Origin: Tardiphaga sp. vice304 | Lineage (GTDB): Bacteria; Pseudomonadota; Alphaproteobacteria; Rhizobiales; Xanthobacteraceae | Direction of reading: 5' to 3' | DNA length: 64,000 bases | Assembly: GCF_007018905.1 (NCBI RefSeq) | Contig: NZ_CP041402.1 | Span: 2,406,001 to 2,470,000, forward strand | Part shown: positions 51,684 through 60,040 of the stretch, piece after piece | How the letters are laid out: each line of letters starts with the position of its first letter | How positions within the stretch are numbered: position 1 is the first letter of the stretch | Position numbers and translations under genes: made by a program | The notes under the pieces: generated by a model | Told to the model about the DNA's origin: nothing | What the model saw: only the letters and a program-made list of their open reading frames with translations | Databases searched by the model: none

Positions 51684-52649
51684 CTACTCCCCCGCGACCA
51701 GCGCGTGAACCGAGAACTGTTTGCCGGCATCCGTCCATGATGCCTTGGGGGTCCAGCCGGAGCCCTTGGCCAGGGCCATGAAACGCTCGAGGCTGTATTT
51801 GTAGCTGCTCTCGGTGTGCAGGCTCTCGCCGGTGCGGAAGGTGAAGCTGCGGCCGAGCAGATGCACGGTCTGCGCGGTCCGGGCGATCAGATGCATCTCG
51901 ATGCGGTGGCGTTCGCGGTTGTAGATCGCGCGGTGCGTGAATGCGGACAGGTCGAAATCGCCGCCGAGTTCGCGGTTGATGCGGACCAGGACGTTCTTGT
52001 TGAATTTCCCGGTGACGCCGGCGGCGTCATTGTAGGCGGCGTAAAGCTGCTTCTCGTCCTTCTCCAGGTCGATGCCGATCACCAGCAGCGCGCCCGGCCC
52101 GAGAATGGCGCGGGAACTGCGCAGGAATGCGCTCGCCTCGTGCGGCTCGAAATTGCCGAGCGTCGAGCCCGGGAAGAAGCCGACCTTCGGCATCGCCTTC
52201 ACTTCCGCCGGCAGTTCGAACGGCGCGGTGAAATCCGCGGTCACCGGATAAACGTTCAGCGACGGAAAATCTGCGCGCAATTCGGCGGCCTGCGCATTGA
52301 GGAATTCGCCGGAAATATCGACCGGCACATAGGCGCCGAACTCGCAGCTATTCAGCAGCAGCCGCACCTTGGTGGTGGCGCCGGCGCCGAATTCGACCAA
52401 TGCTGCGCCCTTCGGGACGATGGCGTGGATGTCGGGCCCTCGCTCGCGCAGGATCTCAAGTTCGGTGCGGGTCGGGTAATATTCCGGGAGCACCGTGATC
52501 TGTTCGAACAGCTCGGAGCCGGCGGCGTCGTAAAAATATTTCGGAGACAGTTTTTTCGGGTGTTGCGAGAGCGCTTCGGTGACGTCGGCGGCGAACAGGG
52601 TGGTGGCTTCGTCGAGCAGGGCTATGCCCTGCGGGGCATGGATATTCAT
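51684..52649 (-). CDS. egtD: L-histidine N-alpha-methyltransferase (ergothioneine synthesis)
   Basis: A 321-residue SAM-dependent enzyme that trimethylates histidine to hercynine, the first step to ergothioneine. Seen are the EgtD pattern LSPKYFYDAAGSELFEQITVLPEYYPTRTE (motif: FYDAAGSELFEQIT), the SAM site LVEFGAGATTKVRLLL, FFPGSTLGNFEP and the histidine-binding region near YNDAAGVTGKFNKNVLVRINREL. The N-terminus is preceded by GAGGAGAGG. It follows egtB after 38 bases on the same strand, making a two-gene egtB-egtD unit. Confidence 0.95.
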   Translation of the reverse strand: MNIHAPQGIALLDEATTLFAADVTEALSQHPKKLSPKYFYDAAGSELFEQITVLPEYYPTRTELEILRERGPDIHAIVPKGAALVEFGAGATTKVRLLLNSCEFGAYVPVDISGEFLNAQAAELRADFPSLNVYPVTADFTAPFELPAEVKAMPKVGFFPGSTLGNFEPHEASAFLRSSRAILGPGALLVIGIDLEKDEKQLYAAYNDAAGVTGKFNKNVLVRINRELGGDFDLSAFTHRAIYNRERHRIEMHLIARTAQTVHLLGRSFTFRTGESLHTESSYKYSLERFMALAKGSGWTPKASWTDAGKQFSVHALVAGE

Positions 52650-52687
52650 CGAAAACCTCTCCTCAACGCTGACGCGCTGCGACTGAA

Positions 52688-53935
52688 TCAGGCACCGTAA
52701 TCGGCGAGCCGAAGCCCGGTGAATTGCCAGCGGTGATGGGGATAAAAGAAATTGCGATAGGAGATACGGCTGTGATCGTCCGGAGTTGCAAGCGACGAGC
52801 CGCGCAGCACCAATTGGTTGACCATGAACTTGCCATTATATTCGCCGAGCGCGCCCTCGATGGCGCGGTAGCCGGGGTAGGGCGAGTACGAGCTGCGGGT
52901 CCACTGCCAGACGATGCCGAAGGCGTCGTTGAGGCCGCCGGCGCGCGCGGCGACTTCCCATTCCATCTCGGTCGGCAGGTGCTTGCCGCTCCAGCGCGCG
53001 AAGGCGTCTGCCTCGTAATAGCTGACATGGCAGACGGGGGCTGCGGGATCGACCGGCTGCAGGCCGCCCAGCGTCATGACGCGCCATTCGCCATCGACCT
53101 GGCGCCAATGGCCGGGAGCCTGCCACTGCTCGCGCTCGGCGGCGGCGAAACCGTCCATCAGCCACAGCGTCGGCGTCGTATAACCGCCGGCTTCCATGAA
53201 CTGCAGCCACTCGCCGTTGGTGATGAGGTTGCGCGCGAGCTTCACGGGGCCGACCAGCGCGCGATGCGCCGGCTTCTCATTGTCGAAATGAAAGCTGTCG
53301 GCCTGGTGCCCGATGGTGTGGATGCCCTCGGTCAGCGTCAGCCACGGACCGCCTGACGTGGTCGAGGCCGGAAAGCGCCAGTCGGGGTCGTAGGCCGGCG
53401 GGATCGGGTTCTGCGCAAACGCATGCAGGATATCGGTCAGCATCAGCTCCTGGTGCTGCTGCTCGTGGTTGAAGCCGACTTCCAGCAGCGGCACCAAAGA
53501 GGCCAGCTTGGCGTCATCGGTGGCGTTGAAAAAGGCGATCACCGCGTCGTCGACGTGGCGGCGATAGGCGGTGACGTCGTCGGCGCCCGGCCGCGTGAGG
53601 TGGCCGCGCTGGGCTCGGCCATGGCGCGGGCCGGCGGAGACGTAATAGGAATTGAACAGATAGGCGTAATCGGGGTGGTAGGGCGTGTAGCCCGGCGCGT
53701 GGTCGCCGAGCAGAAACTGCTCCCAGAACCAGGTGACATGAGCGCGGTGCCATTTCGCCGGCGAGGCGTCGGGCATCGACTGCACGAGCTGGTCTTCAGC
53801 CGAGAGTGACGCGGCGCGACGTTCGGTCTCAACGCGGACTTTGAGGAAGGCATCGCCCAGTTGCTGGGCAAGCGAGCCGGTCGAGATCGGCGCGCGGGCA
53901 GCTAACGGGGCCACGGCGGGGGCAAGATTCGTCAC
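52688..53935 (-). CDS. egtB: Ergothioneine biosynthesis protein EgtB (hercynine oxygenase)
   Basis: A 415-residue non-heme iron sulfoxide synthase that couples hercynine with cysteine or gamma-glutamylcysteine. An N-terminal DinB-like domain supplies the three iron-binding histidines, one in SPAKWHRAHVTWFWEQFLL and two in VGFNHEQQHQELMLTDIL. A C-terminal FGE-sulfatase-type domain (RNLITNGEWLQFMEAGGY, LPTEMEWEVAAR, NQLVLRGSS) completes it. It starts with GTG at 53935 after GGAG. No egtA, egtC or egtE genes are adjacent, as is common outside actinobacteria. Confidence 0.95.
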   Translation of the reverse strand: MTNLAPAVAPLAARAPISTGSLAQQLGDAFLKVRVETERRAASLSAEDQLVQSMPDASPAKWHRAHVTWFWEQFLLGDHAPGYTPYHPDYAYLFNSYYVSAGPRHGRAQRGHLTRPGADDVTAYRRHVDDAVIAFFNATDDAKLASLVPLLEVGFNHEQQHQELMLTDILHAFAQNPIPPAYDPDWRFPASTTSGGPWLTLTEGIHTIGHQADSFHFDNEKPAHRALVGPVKLARNLITNGEWLQFMEAGGYTTPTLWLMDGFAAAEREQWQAPGHWRQVDGEWRVMTLGGLQPVDPAAPVCHVSYYEADAFARWSGKHLPTEMEWEVAARAGGLNDAFGIVWQWTRSSYSPYPGYRAIEGALGEYNGKFMVNQLVLRGSSLATPDDHSRISYRNFFYPHHRWQFTGLRLADYGA

Positions 53936-54219
53936 GACAAACTCCGGTTTTGGAGAGAACGCAGCTTGGCGAAACGTGTTCCGCGGGCGTTCTGTTCTAA
54001 ATAGGACATCCCGAGCCGGATTAAAGGCTTGCCGTCATGCCATCGGGCGGACGTCCGAAGCTCCGGAAAAGCCTGCGGGATCAACGGCTGAACGGATTTT
54101 TTGAACGGTTCGACGGCCGAATGGTGCAACCTTTTGGTTGGGGTGCGAAACGGTTTCGGCTACATATATGCGTGAGGCAGCAGGCGGGCCGGTGGACCAG
54201 CCGCAACAGGGACGCAATC

Positions 54220-54555
54220 ATGAGCATTGAGCAATTCATCGAGAACGAAGTGAAGACCAACGACGTGGTGCTGTTCATGAAGGGCACGCCGCAGTTCCCG
54301 CAGTGCGGCTTCTCGGGCCAGGTGGTGCAGATCCTCGATCACGTCGGCGTCGGCTACAAGGGCCTCAACGTGCTGGAATCCGCCGAGCTGCGCGACGCCA
54401 TCAAGACCTATTCGAACTGGCCGACCATTCCGCAGCTCTACGTCAAGGGCGAGTTCGTCGGCGGCTGCGACATCATCCGCGAGATGTTCCAGGCCGGCGA
54501 GTTGCAGAGCCTGTTGGCCGACAAGGGCGTGGTCACCGCGCCGGCCGGCGCCTGA
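54220..54555 (+). CDS. grxD: Monothiol glutaredoxin (Grx4/GrxD)
   Basis: A 111-residue CGFS-type glutaredoxin that carries a [2Fe-2S] cluster with glutathione and works with BolA in iron-sulfur trafficking. Motif: [21 protein letters not shown], with the cluster cysteine in CGFS (residue 29), then [19 protein letters not shown]. The ATG at 54220 gives the canonical N-terminus [19 protein letters not shown]; a longer upstream frame has no homology. The 284-bp gap before it contains no other gene. A perfect hairpin follows it. Confidence 0.95.
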   Translation: MSIEQFIENEVKTNDVVLFMKGTPQFPQCGFSGQVVQILDHVGVGYKGLNVLESAELRDAIKTYSNWPTIPQLYVKGEFVGGCDIIREMFQAGELQSLLADKGVVTAPAGA

Positions 54556-54571
54556 TCGACTCGCTTTATTG

Positions 54572-54599
54572 TTCCCGAACGCGGTCACGCGTTCGGGAA
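54572..54599 (+). terminator. Perfect 12-bp stem hairpin after grxD
   Basis: TTCCCGAACGCG pairs perfectly with CGCGTTCGGGAA around GTCA, 16 bases after the grxD stop. No T-run follows, so termination is likely but weak or Rho-assisted. Confidence 0.55.
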
Positions 54600-54694
54600 A
54601 GGCGCGATGAAGGTTCCGACCTACCGCCCTTGCGGGGCGCCCCTTGTATGCCCGTCCGCCATCGCTACACTTGTCGCGGGCCAGCACAGGAAGG

Positions 54695-55996
54695 GTGACG
54701 ATTTTGCGACACGGAATACGCGCGCTGCTCTGTGCGGCGCTGATGGTGGCCGCATTTCCGGCACTTGCCGAAGACCGGTTTTCCGCGCCAGGCACTTTCG
54801 ACATCCCCGCCAGCGCGCATTTCTCGCACGACCGGCTGAAGAAGATCGGCGAGTTCTTCGAAAAGCAGATCGCCGACAACAAGATCCCCGGCGCCATCGT
54901 GCTGATCCAGCAGCATGGCAAGCCGGTCTACAAGCAATTCTTCGGCGTCCGCGATCCCGACACCGGCCAGCCGATGACGGACGATACGATCTTCCGGCTG
55001 CATTCGATGACCAAGCCGATCACCTCGTTCGCCGCCATGATGCTGGTCGATGAGGGCCGGCTCAAGCTCGACGATCCCGTCTCGAAATATATTCCCTCGT
55101 TCGGCTCCGTGAAGGTCGGCGTCGAGAAGAAGCTCGAGAACGGCGAGAAGGCGCTGGAGATCGTGGCGCCGGAGCGCCCGGTCAACATCCGCGACCTGCT
55201 GCTGCACACGTCCGGCATCACTTACGGCTTCTATGGCGACAGCATGGTGCGGCGCGCCTATGGCAATGCGCAGATCTACAATGGCAATTTCGACAACAAG
55301 GACTTTGCCGACCGCATCGCGCAACTGCCGCTGGAGTATCAGCCCGGCAAGATCTGGGACTACGGCCATTCGACCGATATTCTCGGCCGCGTCATCGAGG
55401 TGATCTCCGGCAAGTCGCTGCTGGCCTTCGAGCAGGAGAAGTTTCTGGGGCCGCTCGGCATGAAGGACACCGGCTTCTTCGTGAAGGAGAAGGAAAAGGA
55501 AATCATGCTGGCCAAGCCGATCGGCTGGGACCGCGACTTCCGCACCGGGCGGCAGAACCGGCCCGAGACCTACCAGAAATGGGAATCCGGTTCGGGCGGC
55601 ATGGTCTCGACGATGTCGGACTATGCGAAGTTCGCGCAGATGCTGCTCAATGGCGGCGAACTGGACGGCAAACGCTATATGAGCCCGGCCACCTTCAAGG
55701 ACATGACCACCGATAAGATCGGCAAGGAATCCGGCATCGCGCGCGACGCGATGTATTTCCCCGGCGACGGTTTCGGCTTCGGCTATGGCTTCGCCGTACG
55801 CACCGATGCCGGCAACGCCAAGCCGCCGCCGCCGGGGTCATTGGGCGAGCTGAAATGGGACGGCGCCTCCGGCTGCTATTTCATCATCGATCCCAAGCAT
55901 GATTTCTTCGTCGTGCTGCTGGAGCAGACCCCGTCGGAACGGCAGCGCATCCAGCGCTCCCTGAAATTGCTGGTGTATGAAGCGCTGCAACACTGA
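54695..55996 (+). CDS. Exported serine hydrolase, beta-lactamase/class C fold (copy A)
   Basis: A 433-residue periplasmic protein of the Beta-lactamase (PF00144) family, which includes esterases and D-amino-acid peptidases. The GTG at 54695 follows AGGAAGG and gives a signal peptide (ILRHGIRALLCAALMVAAFP, cut near ALA). The SxxK motif is SMTKPIT (nucleophile serine), and the Y-x-N/H motif is WDYGHSTDILGRVIE. The usual late H/KxG motif appears as a GFGYGFAV region. It overlaps the next gene by 20 bases; that gene is a clear paralogue, so the pair arose by tandem duplication. True beta-lactamase activity is unlikely; the substrate is unknown. Confidence 0.88.
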   Translation: MTILRHGIRALLCAALMVAAFPALAEDRFSAPGTFDIPASAHFSHDRLKKIGEFFEKQIADNKIPGAIVLIQQHGKPVYKQFFGVRDPDTGQPMTDDTIFRLHSMTKPITSFAAMMLVDEGRLKLDDPVSKYIPSFGSVKVGVEKKLENGEKALEIVAPERPVNIRDLLLHTSGITYGFYGDSMVRRAYGNAQIYNGNFDNKDFADRIAQLPLEYQPGKIWDYGHSTDILGRVIEVISGKSLLAFEQEKFLGPLGMKDTGFFVKEKEKEIMLAKPIGWDRDFRTGRQNRPETYQKWESGSGGMVSTMSDYAKFAQMLLNGGELDGKRYMSPATFKDMTTDKIGKESGIARDAMYFPGDGFGFGYGFAVRTDAGNAKPPPPGSLGELKWDGASGCYFIIDPKHDFFVVLLEQTPSERQRIQRSLKLLVYEALQH

Positions 55997-57269
55997 CCGC
56001 CGCACGCTGCTGCTCGGCCTGCTGTCGCTGGGCGTTGCGTCCGCGGCGCGGGCCGAGACGCCGCCTGCGGCGATAAAATCCGCGCCGCAGCCGGCGCGAA
56101 AATTTGCGCCGGACCTGCAGGCGCGGCTGAACGATTATTTCGGCGAGCAAGTCGGCACCGGCAAGATTCCCGGCGCCATCGCGATGGTGCAGCAGCACGG
56201 CCGGCCGGTGTATTTCGAGGCCTTCGGCCGCCGTGACGCCGGCAACCCGATGCAGCCGGACGCCATGTTCCGGCTGTATTCGATGTCGAAGCCGATCACC
56301 TCGGTGGTCGTCATGATGCTGGTCGAGGAGGGCCGGCTGCGGCTCGACGATCCGCTGTCGACCTACATTCCGGCGTTTGCGAAAACCCGGGTCGGCATCG
56401 ACCGCGCCGGCGGCGACGAGCACGCGACGTCCGAATTCGTAGCGCTCAACCGTCCGATCACCATCGAGGACCTGCTGCGCCACACTTCGGGCATCACCTA
56501 CGGCTTCTACGGCAACGATCCGGCGCGGCGGCGCTATTCGCGGCTCGACATGTTCGACAGTAGCGACATCGACAATGCCGAACTGGCTGAGCGCATCGCG
56601 CGGCTGCCGCTCGCCGAGCAGCCCGGCACGCTCTGGGACTACGGCCATTCCACCGACGTGCTCGGCCGCGTCATCGAGGTGATCTCCGGGCAGCCGCTGT
56701 CCGCCTTCCTGAAAGCGCGGCTGTTCGATCCGCTGGGCATGAATGACACCTCGTTCTACGTCACCGACGAGCAGAAGCGCCCGCGCATTGCCGAACCTTT
56801 CGCCGGCGACCGCATGCTCGGGCCGGTGGTGGGGATGCATGACCCGCTGGATATCAAGCGCTGGGAGGCGGGCGGCTCCGGGCTGATCGGCACGATCAGC
56901 GACTACGCGCGCTTTGCGCAAATGCTGTTGAACCGAGGCACGCTGGACGGCCGGCGCTATCTGAAGCCCGAGACGATCGCGCTGATGACGTCAGATCATG
57001 TGGGGCCGGGGAGCGGCGTCAAGCGCGACTATTATTACTTCCCGGGCGACGGCTCCGGCTTTGGTTACGGTTTCGCGGTGCGTACCAAAGAACTCGCCAG
57101 CGAACCCGGCCCGGTCGGCGAGTATCGCTGGGACGGCGTCGGCGGCACGTTCTTCTGGATCGATCCCGTGGACGACATGTTCGTCATCGTGATGATGCAG
57201 GCGCCGTCGCAGCGGTCGCCGGTCGAGGGAGCGGTGAGGAAGATTGTGTATGGGGCACTCACGAATTAG
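55977..57269 (+). CDS. Exported serine hydrolase, beta-lactamase/class C fold (copy B)
   Basis: A 430-residue paralogue of the gene before it. A Tat- or Sec-type signal (CNTDRRTLLLGLLSLGVASA, with an RR pair before the hydrophobic core, cut near ARA) precedes the same domain plan: KIPGAIAMVQQHGRPVY, the SxxK motif SMSKPIT, RHTSGITYGFYGND and WDYGHSTDVLGRVIEVISG. Its ATG lies inside the last seven codons of copy A, so translation is probably coupled. The RR-type signal differs from copy A, suggesting a different export route. Function unknown. Confidence 0.87.
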   Translation: MKRCNTDRRTLLLGLLSLGVASAARAETPPAAIKSAPQPARKFAPDLQARLNDYFGEQVGTGKIPGAIAMVQQHGRPVYFEAFGRRDAGNPMQPDAMFRLYSMSKPITSVVVMMLVEEGRLRLDDPLSTYIPAFAKTRVGIDRAGGDEHATSEFVALNRPITIEDLLRHTSGITYGFYGNDPARRRYSRLDMFDSSDIDNAELAERIARLPLAEQPGTLWDYGHSTDVLGRVIEVISGQPLSAFLKARLFDPLGMNDTSFYVTDEQKRPRIAEPFAGDRMLGPVVGMHDPLDIKRWEAGGSGLIGTISDYARFAQMLLNRGTLDGRRYLKPETIALMTSDHVGPGSGVKRDYYYFPGDGSGFGYGFAVRTKELASEPGPVGEYRWDGVGGTFFWIDPVDDMFVIVMMQAPSQRSPVEGAVRKIVYGALTN

Positions 57270-57419
57270 CTGTCATTCCGGGATGCAGCGGACGGCGAAG
57301 CCGGCCGGTGCAGACCCGGAATCCCGATATGTTCATCGTCCCATGTCGAGGTTCCCCGCCACTCCAATTGGAGTGGCTGAGGTTCGCTCGAGCTTTGCTC
57401 TCGCGCCCCGGAATGACAG
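57270..57419. repeat. REP-like repeat, CTGTCATTCCGGG family
   Basis: Arms CTGTCATTCCGGG and CCCCGGAATGACAG, with an inner CCACTCCAATTGGAGTGG palindrome. Same family as 29263-29409 and 62354-62472. It lies between the convergent hydrolase and threonine aldolase genes. Confidence 0.85.
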
Positions 57420-57443
57420 TTTGGGGCTACGACAGTTTAAGAC

Positions 57444-58514
57444 TCACGCCTTCCTGACGATATCTCGCACCAGCCCCAGCGTTTCCTCGATCATCGCCGC
57501 ACTGACATCGAGATGCGTGCACGCCCGGATCCGCCCGTCCATCACAGCCAGCAGCACGCCCTGCTGGCGCAATGCCGCGACCATTGCCGGCCCCGTGATG
57601 CCGCAGCCGGCGGGATCGAAAAACACCAGATTGGTCTGCGGGCTCTGCACCACCATGCCCTCGATCTGCGCCAGACCACCGGCCAAAGCGCGTGCATTGG
57701 CGTGATCGTCGGCCAGCCGCTCGACATGGTGGTCGAGCGAATACAGGCAGCCCGCGGCCGAGATGCCGGCCTGGCGCATCGAGCCGCCGAGCCGCTGCTT
57801 CCAGCGCCACACCTCGTCGATGAAATCGCGCGAGCCGGCCATCGCGGCACCCAGCGGCGCGCCGAGACCTTTGGTGAAATCCAGCCACACCGAATCCCAG
57901 CCCTGCGACATGTCGCGCGCGGAAATGCCGGTGGCGACGCAGGCGTTGAGCAGCCGCGCGCCGTCCATATGCGTCGCCATGCCATGATGGCGCGCGATCG
58001 CGCTGACCGCGTCGAGTGCGTGCTTTGGCCAGATCGTGCCGCCGCCGATATTGGCGGTCTGCTCGACGCTGACCAGCGTCTGCGGCGGCTCGTAGCGGTT
58101 GCGCGGATGCAGGGCCGCCTGCAATGCCTCCGGCGTGAACTGGCCGTTCTCGCCGGGCACCGCGGTGACCTGGAAGCCGCCGAGTGCGGCATGCGCGCCG
58201 CCTTCGCGGCTGATGAGGTGCGCGGCGGGATGCGCCAGGATCTCGTCGCCGCGCCGGCAATGCACCAAAGTGGCGGCGACGTTGCACATCGTGCCCGACG
58301 GCATGAAGACCGCGGCCTCCTTGCCGAGCAGATCGGCGACGCGCTCGCACAGCGCGTTGACGGAGGGATCGTCGCCGATCTGCTCGTCGCCGACCTCGGC
58401 CTCGGCCATCGCCGCGCGCATCGTCGCGGTCGGCCGGGTCTGGGTGTCGGACAACAAATTGATGCGGATTTTTGGCTGCGCGGGATCGGTCGGCGTCGGC
58501 GTGTAGGTGGTCAT
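57444..58514 (-). CDS. ltaE: Low-specificity L-threonine aldolase
   Basis: A 356-residue PLP enzyme (beta-eliminating lyase family) that splits threonine or allo-threonine to glycine and acetaldehyde. Seen are NLLSDTQTRPTATMRAAMAEAEVGDEQIGDDPSVNALCERVADL (motif GDEQIGDDPSVNAL), GKEAAVFMPSGTMCN, HMDGARLLNA with the PLP aspartate, and WLDFTKGLGAPLGA with the PLP lysine. Length is normal. The glycine it releases could feed the gcv system encoded elsewhere in this window. It stands alone between two REP elements. Confidence 0.93.
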   Translation of the reverse strand: MTTYTPTPTDPAQPKIRINLLSDTQTRPTATMRAAMAEAEVGDEQIGDDPSVNALCERVADLLGKEAAVFMPSGTMCNVAATLVHCRRGDEILAHPAAHLISREGGAHAALGGFQVTAVPGENGQFTPEALQAALHPRNRYEPPQTLVSVEQTANIGGGTIWPKHALDAVSAIARHHGMATHMDGARLLNACVATGISARDMSQGWDSVWLDFTKGLGAPLGAAMAGSRDFIDEVWRWKQRLGGSMRQAGISAAGCLYSLDHHVERLADDHANARALAGGLAQIEGMVVQSPQTNLVFFDPAGCGITGPAMVAALRQQGVLLAVMDGRIRACTHLDVSAAMIEETLGLVRDIVRKA

Positions 58515-58530
58515 GCACAGTCCTTTCAGC

Positions 58531-58651
58531 CGTCATTGGGAGGTCAGGGAGAGCTTTGGCTTTCCCCTTAGCGCAGCGACGCGGCAATCCAGAGGGCTGT
58601 AAACGCTGTAAGAGCTGGATTGCTTCGTCGCAAGAGCTCCTCGCAATGACG
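58531..58651. repeat. REP-like repeat, CGTCATTGGGAGG / CTCCTCGCAATGACG family
   Basis: Third member of the family at 14641-14734 and 51545-51666, with inner GGCAATCCAGAG / CTGGATTGCTTC. It lies between threonine aldolase and the rpsD terminator. Confidence 0.8.
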
Positions 58652-58671
58652 GGGGAGAAGACGGCGCTCCA

Positions 58672-58700
58672 ACAAAAAGGCCCCGGTGAACCGGGGCCTT
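58672..58700 (-). terminator. Rho-independent terminator of rpsD
   Basis: On the reverse strand AAGGCCCCGG and CCGGGGCCTT form a perfect stem with loop TTCA, followed directly by TTTGTT. It starts 24 bases after the rpsD stop. Confidence 0.9.
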
Positions 58701-58723
58701 GATCTCGTCAGCGCTGTTAGCGT

Positions 58724-59341
58724 TTAGCGCGAATAGAATTCGACGATCAGATGCGGCTCCATCTGCACGGCGAACGGGACGTCCGACAGCAGCGGAATGC
58801 GGATGAACTTGGCGGTCATCTTGGAGTGATCGGTTTCGACGTAGTCCGGGGTGTCGCGCTCGCCGAGGGTCGAGGCTTCCAGCACGAAAGCGAGCTGCTT
58901 CGAGGATTCCTTCATTTCGACGACGTCGCCGACCTTCACCTTGTAGGAGGCGATGTTGACGCGCTTGCCGTTCACCTTGATGTGGCCGTGGTTGATGAAC
59001 TGACGGGCCGCGAACATGGTGGCGACGAACTTGGCGCGGTACACCACGGTGTCGAGGCGGCGCTCGAGCAGGCCGATCAGGTTTTCACCGGTGTCGCCCT
59101 TCATGCGGCCGGCTTCCACGTAGATGGAGTGGAACTGGCGCTCGGAAATGTTGGCGTAATAGCCCTTCAGTTTCTGCTTGGCGCGCAGCTGCACGCCGAA
59201 GTCCGAGAGCTTGCCCTTGCGGCGCTGGCCATGCTGGCCGGGGCCGTATTCGCGCTTGTTGACCGGCGATTTGGGACGACCCCAAATGTTCTGGCCCATG
59301 CGGCGGTCGATTTTATACTTGGCTTCACTACGCTTGGTCAT
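58724..59341 (-). CDS. rpsD: 30S ribosomal protein S4
   Basis: A 205-residue primary rRNA-binding protein that starts assembly of the 30S body. N-terminus [20 protein letters not shown] is typical for alphaproteobacteria. The S4 RNA-binding domain shows as [37 protein letters not shown] (motif: [15 protein letters not shown]). It is a stand-alone gene with its own terminator, not part of the alpha operon as in E. coli, which is normal for this class. The 270-bp region upstream contains a GC-rich hairpin and presumably its promoter. Confidence 0.97.
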   Translation of the reverse strand: MTKRSEAKYKIDRRMGQNIWGRPKSPVNKREYGPGQHGQRRKGKLSDFGVQLRAKQKLKGYYANISERQFHSIYVEAGRMKGDTGENLIGLLERRLDTVVYRAKFVATMFAARQFINHGHIKVNGKRVNIASYKVKVGDVVEMKESSKQLAFVLEASTLGERDTPDYVETDHSKMTAKFIRIPLLSDVPFAVQMEPHLIVEFYSR

Positions 59342-59456
59342 CGCGTCCTCGATGGTTGTGTGGATGAGGAAACGCGCCCTCCTGTGTACCGGAGAAGTCC
59401 GGTACCGACAGGCTCATCCTCAAGCTGAGGGGAGAACCACGGGTGCGAAACGCAAC

Positions 59457-59476
59457 GCGGGCCGAAAACGGCCCGC
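59457..59476. other. GC hairpin upstream of rpsD
   Basis: GCGGGCC-GAAAAC-GGCCCGC forms a near-perfect stem about 115 bases before the rpsD start, in the 270-bp gap to the small membrane-protein gene. It could be part of the rpsD leader or a terminator for the opposite strand. No other feature was seen in this gap. Confidence 0.35.
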
Positions 59477-59611
59477 GAGCAAATGGGGTTCTAGGAAGAA
59501 CCGCCCCGGATGTCAATTGGAAGACAGGGCCCGGGGCGGCCGGTAAGCGGGCTCTGGCGTCCCTATCGCTCAGGTGGTATTTGTTGTTTCTAGCAACCAA
59601 ACAGAACCCGC

Positions 59612-59827
59612 ATGGCGCACTTGCGGCGAAATGAACATCTGAAGCTTTTCGCCAATTGCTGCAATACTTTGGCCACAACTGTGTTTTCGCTGGGTATCCT
59701 GACCCCGATCGCCGGCAAAATTTGGGATGCCAAATCGCTGCCCTATGGCGAAATACAGATCTTCCTGGCTTGTCTGACGTTCGGGATCGCCACACATTGG
59801 TGGGCCAGTGGTTCATCACTGGCCTGA
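59612..59827 (+). CDS. Small two-TM membrane protein, unknown
   Basis: A 71-residue predicted membrane protein with two hydrophobic segments (about 13-33, NCCNTLATTVFSLGILTPIA, and 48-66, IQIFLACLTFGIATHWWAS). No family is recognised. Its start has no clear ribosome site, but the frame, hydrophobic profile and the coupled small gene 12 bases later support coding. GC content looks lower than in neighbours. It could be a regulator-type microprotein or part of a small membrane complex with the next gene. Confidence 0.55.
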   Translation: MAHLRRNEHLKLFANCCNTLATTVFSLGILTPIAGKIWDAKSLPYGEIQIFLACLTFGIATHWWASGSSLA

Positions 59828-59839
59828 AGGACGTGGAAG

Positions 59840-60028
59840 ATGAATGACCTCCCGTTTTGGGTATTTCCCGCCATCACGTTCGCGGGCCTTCTTGCCACCG
59901 GCGGCATCGTCTTGCTGATGGCGAATGCGACGCGCAACAAGGCACCGAGATTACCCGCGGCTTCCCCGGCAGAGGCCGATCTGTTCGACGGCACCCAGCG
60001 CAAACGAAGCCTCACATCCAAGGCCTGA
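59840..60028 (+). CDS. Small single-TM membrane protein, unknown
   Basis: A 62-residue protein with one membrane segment (about 6-28, within FWVFPAITFAGLLATGGIVL) and a basic cytoplasmic-type tail ending QRKRSLTSKA. The ATG at 59840 has AAGGA nine bases upstream, located in the 12-base gap after the preceding small gene, so the two are probably one operon. No family is recognised. It converges with the E2-fold gene 12 bases later. Confidence 0.6.
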   Translation: MNDLPFWVFPAITFAGLLATGGIVLLMANATRNKAPRLPAASPAEADLFDGTQRKRSLTSKA

Positions 60029-60040
60029 CCGGCGCTGCGG

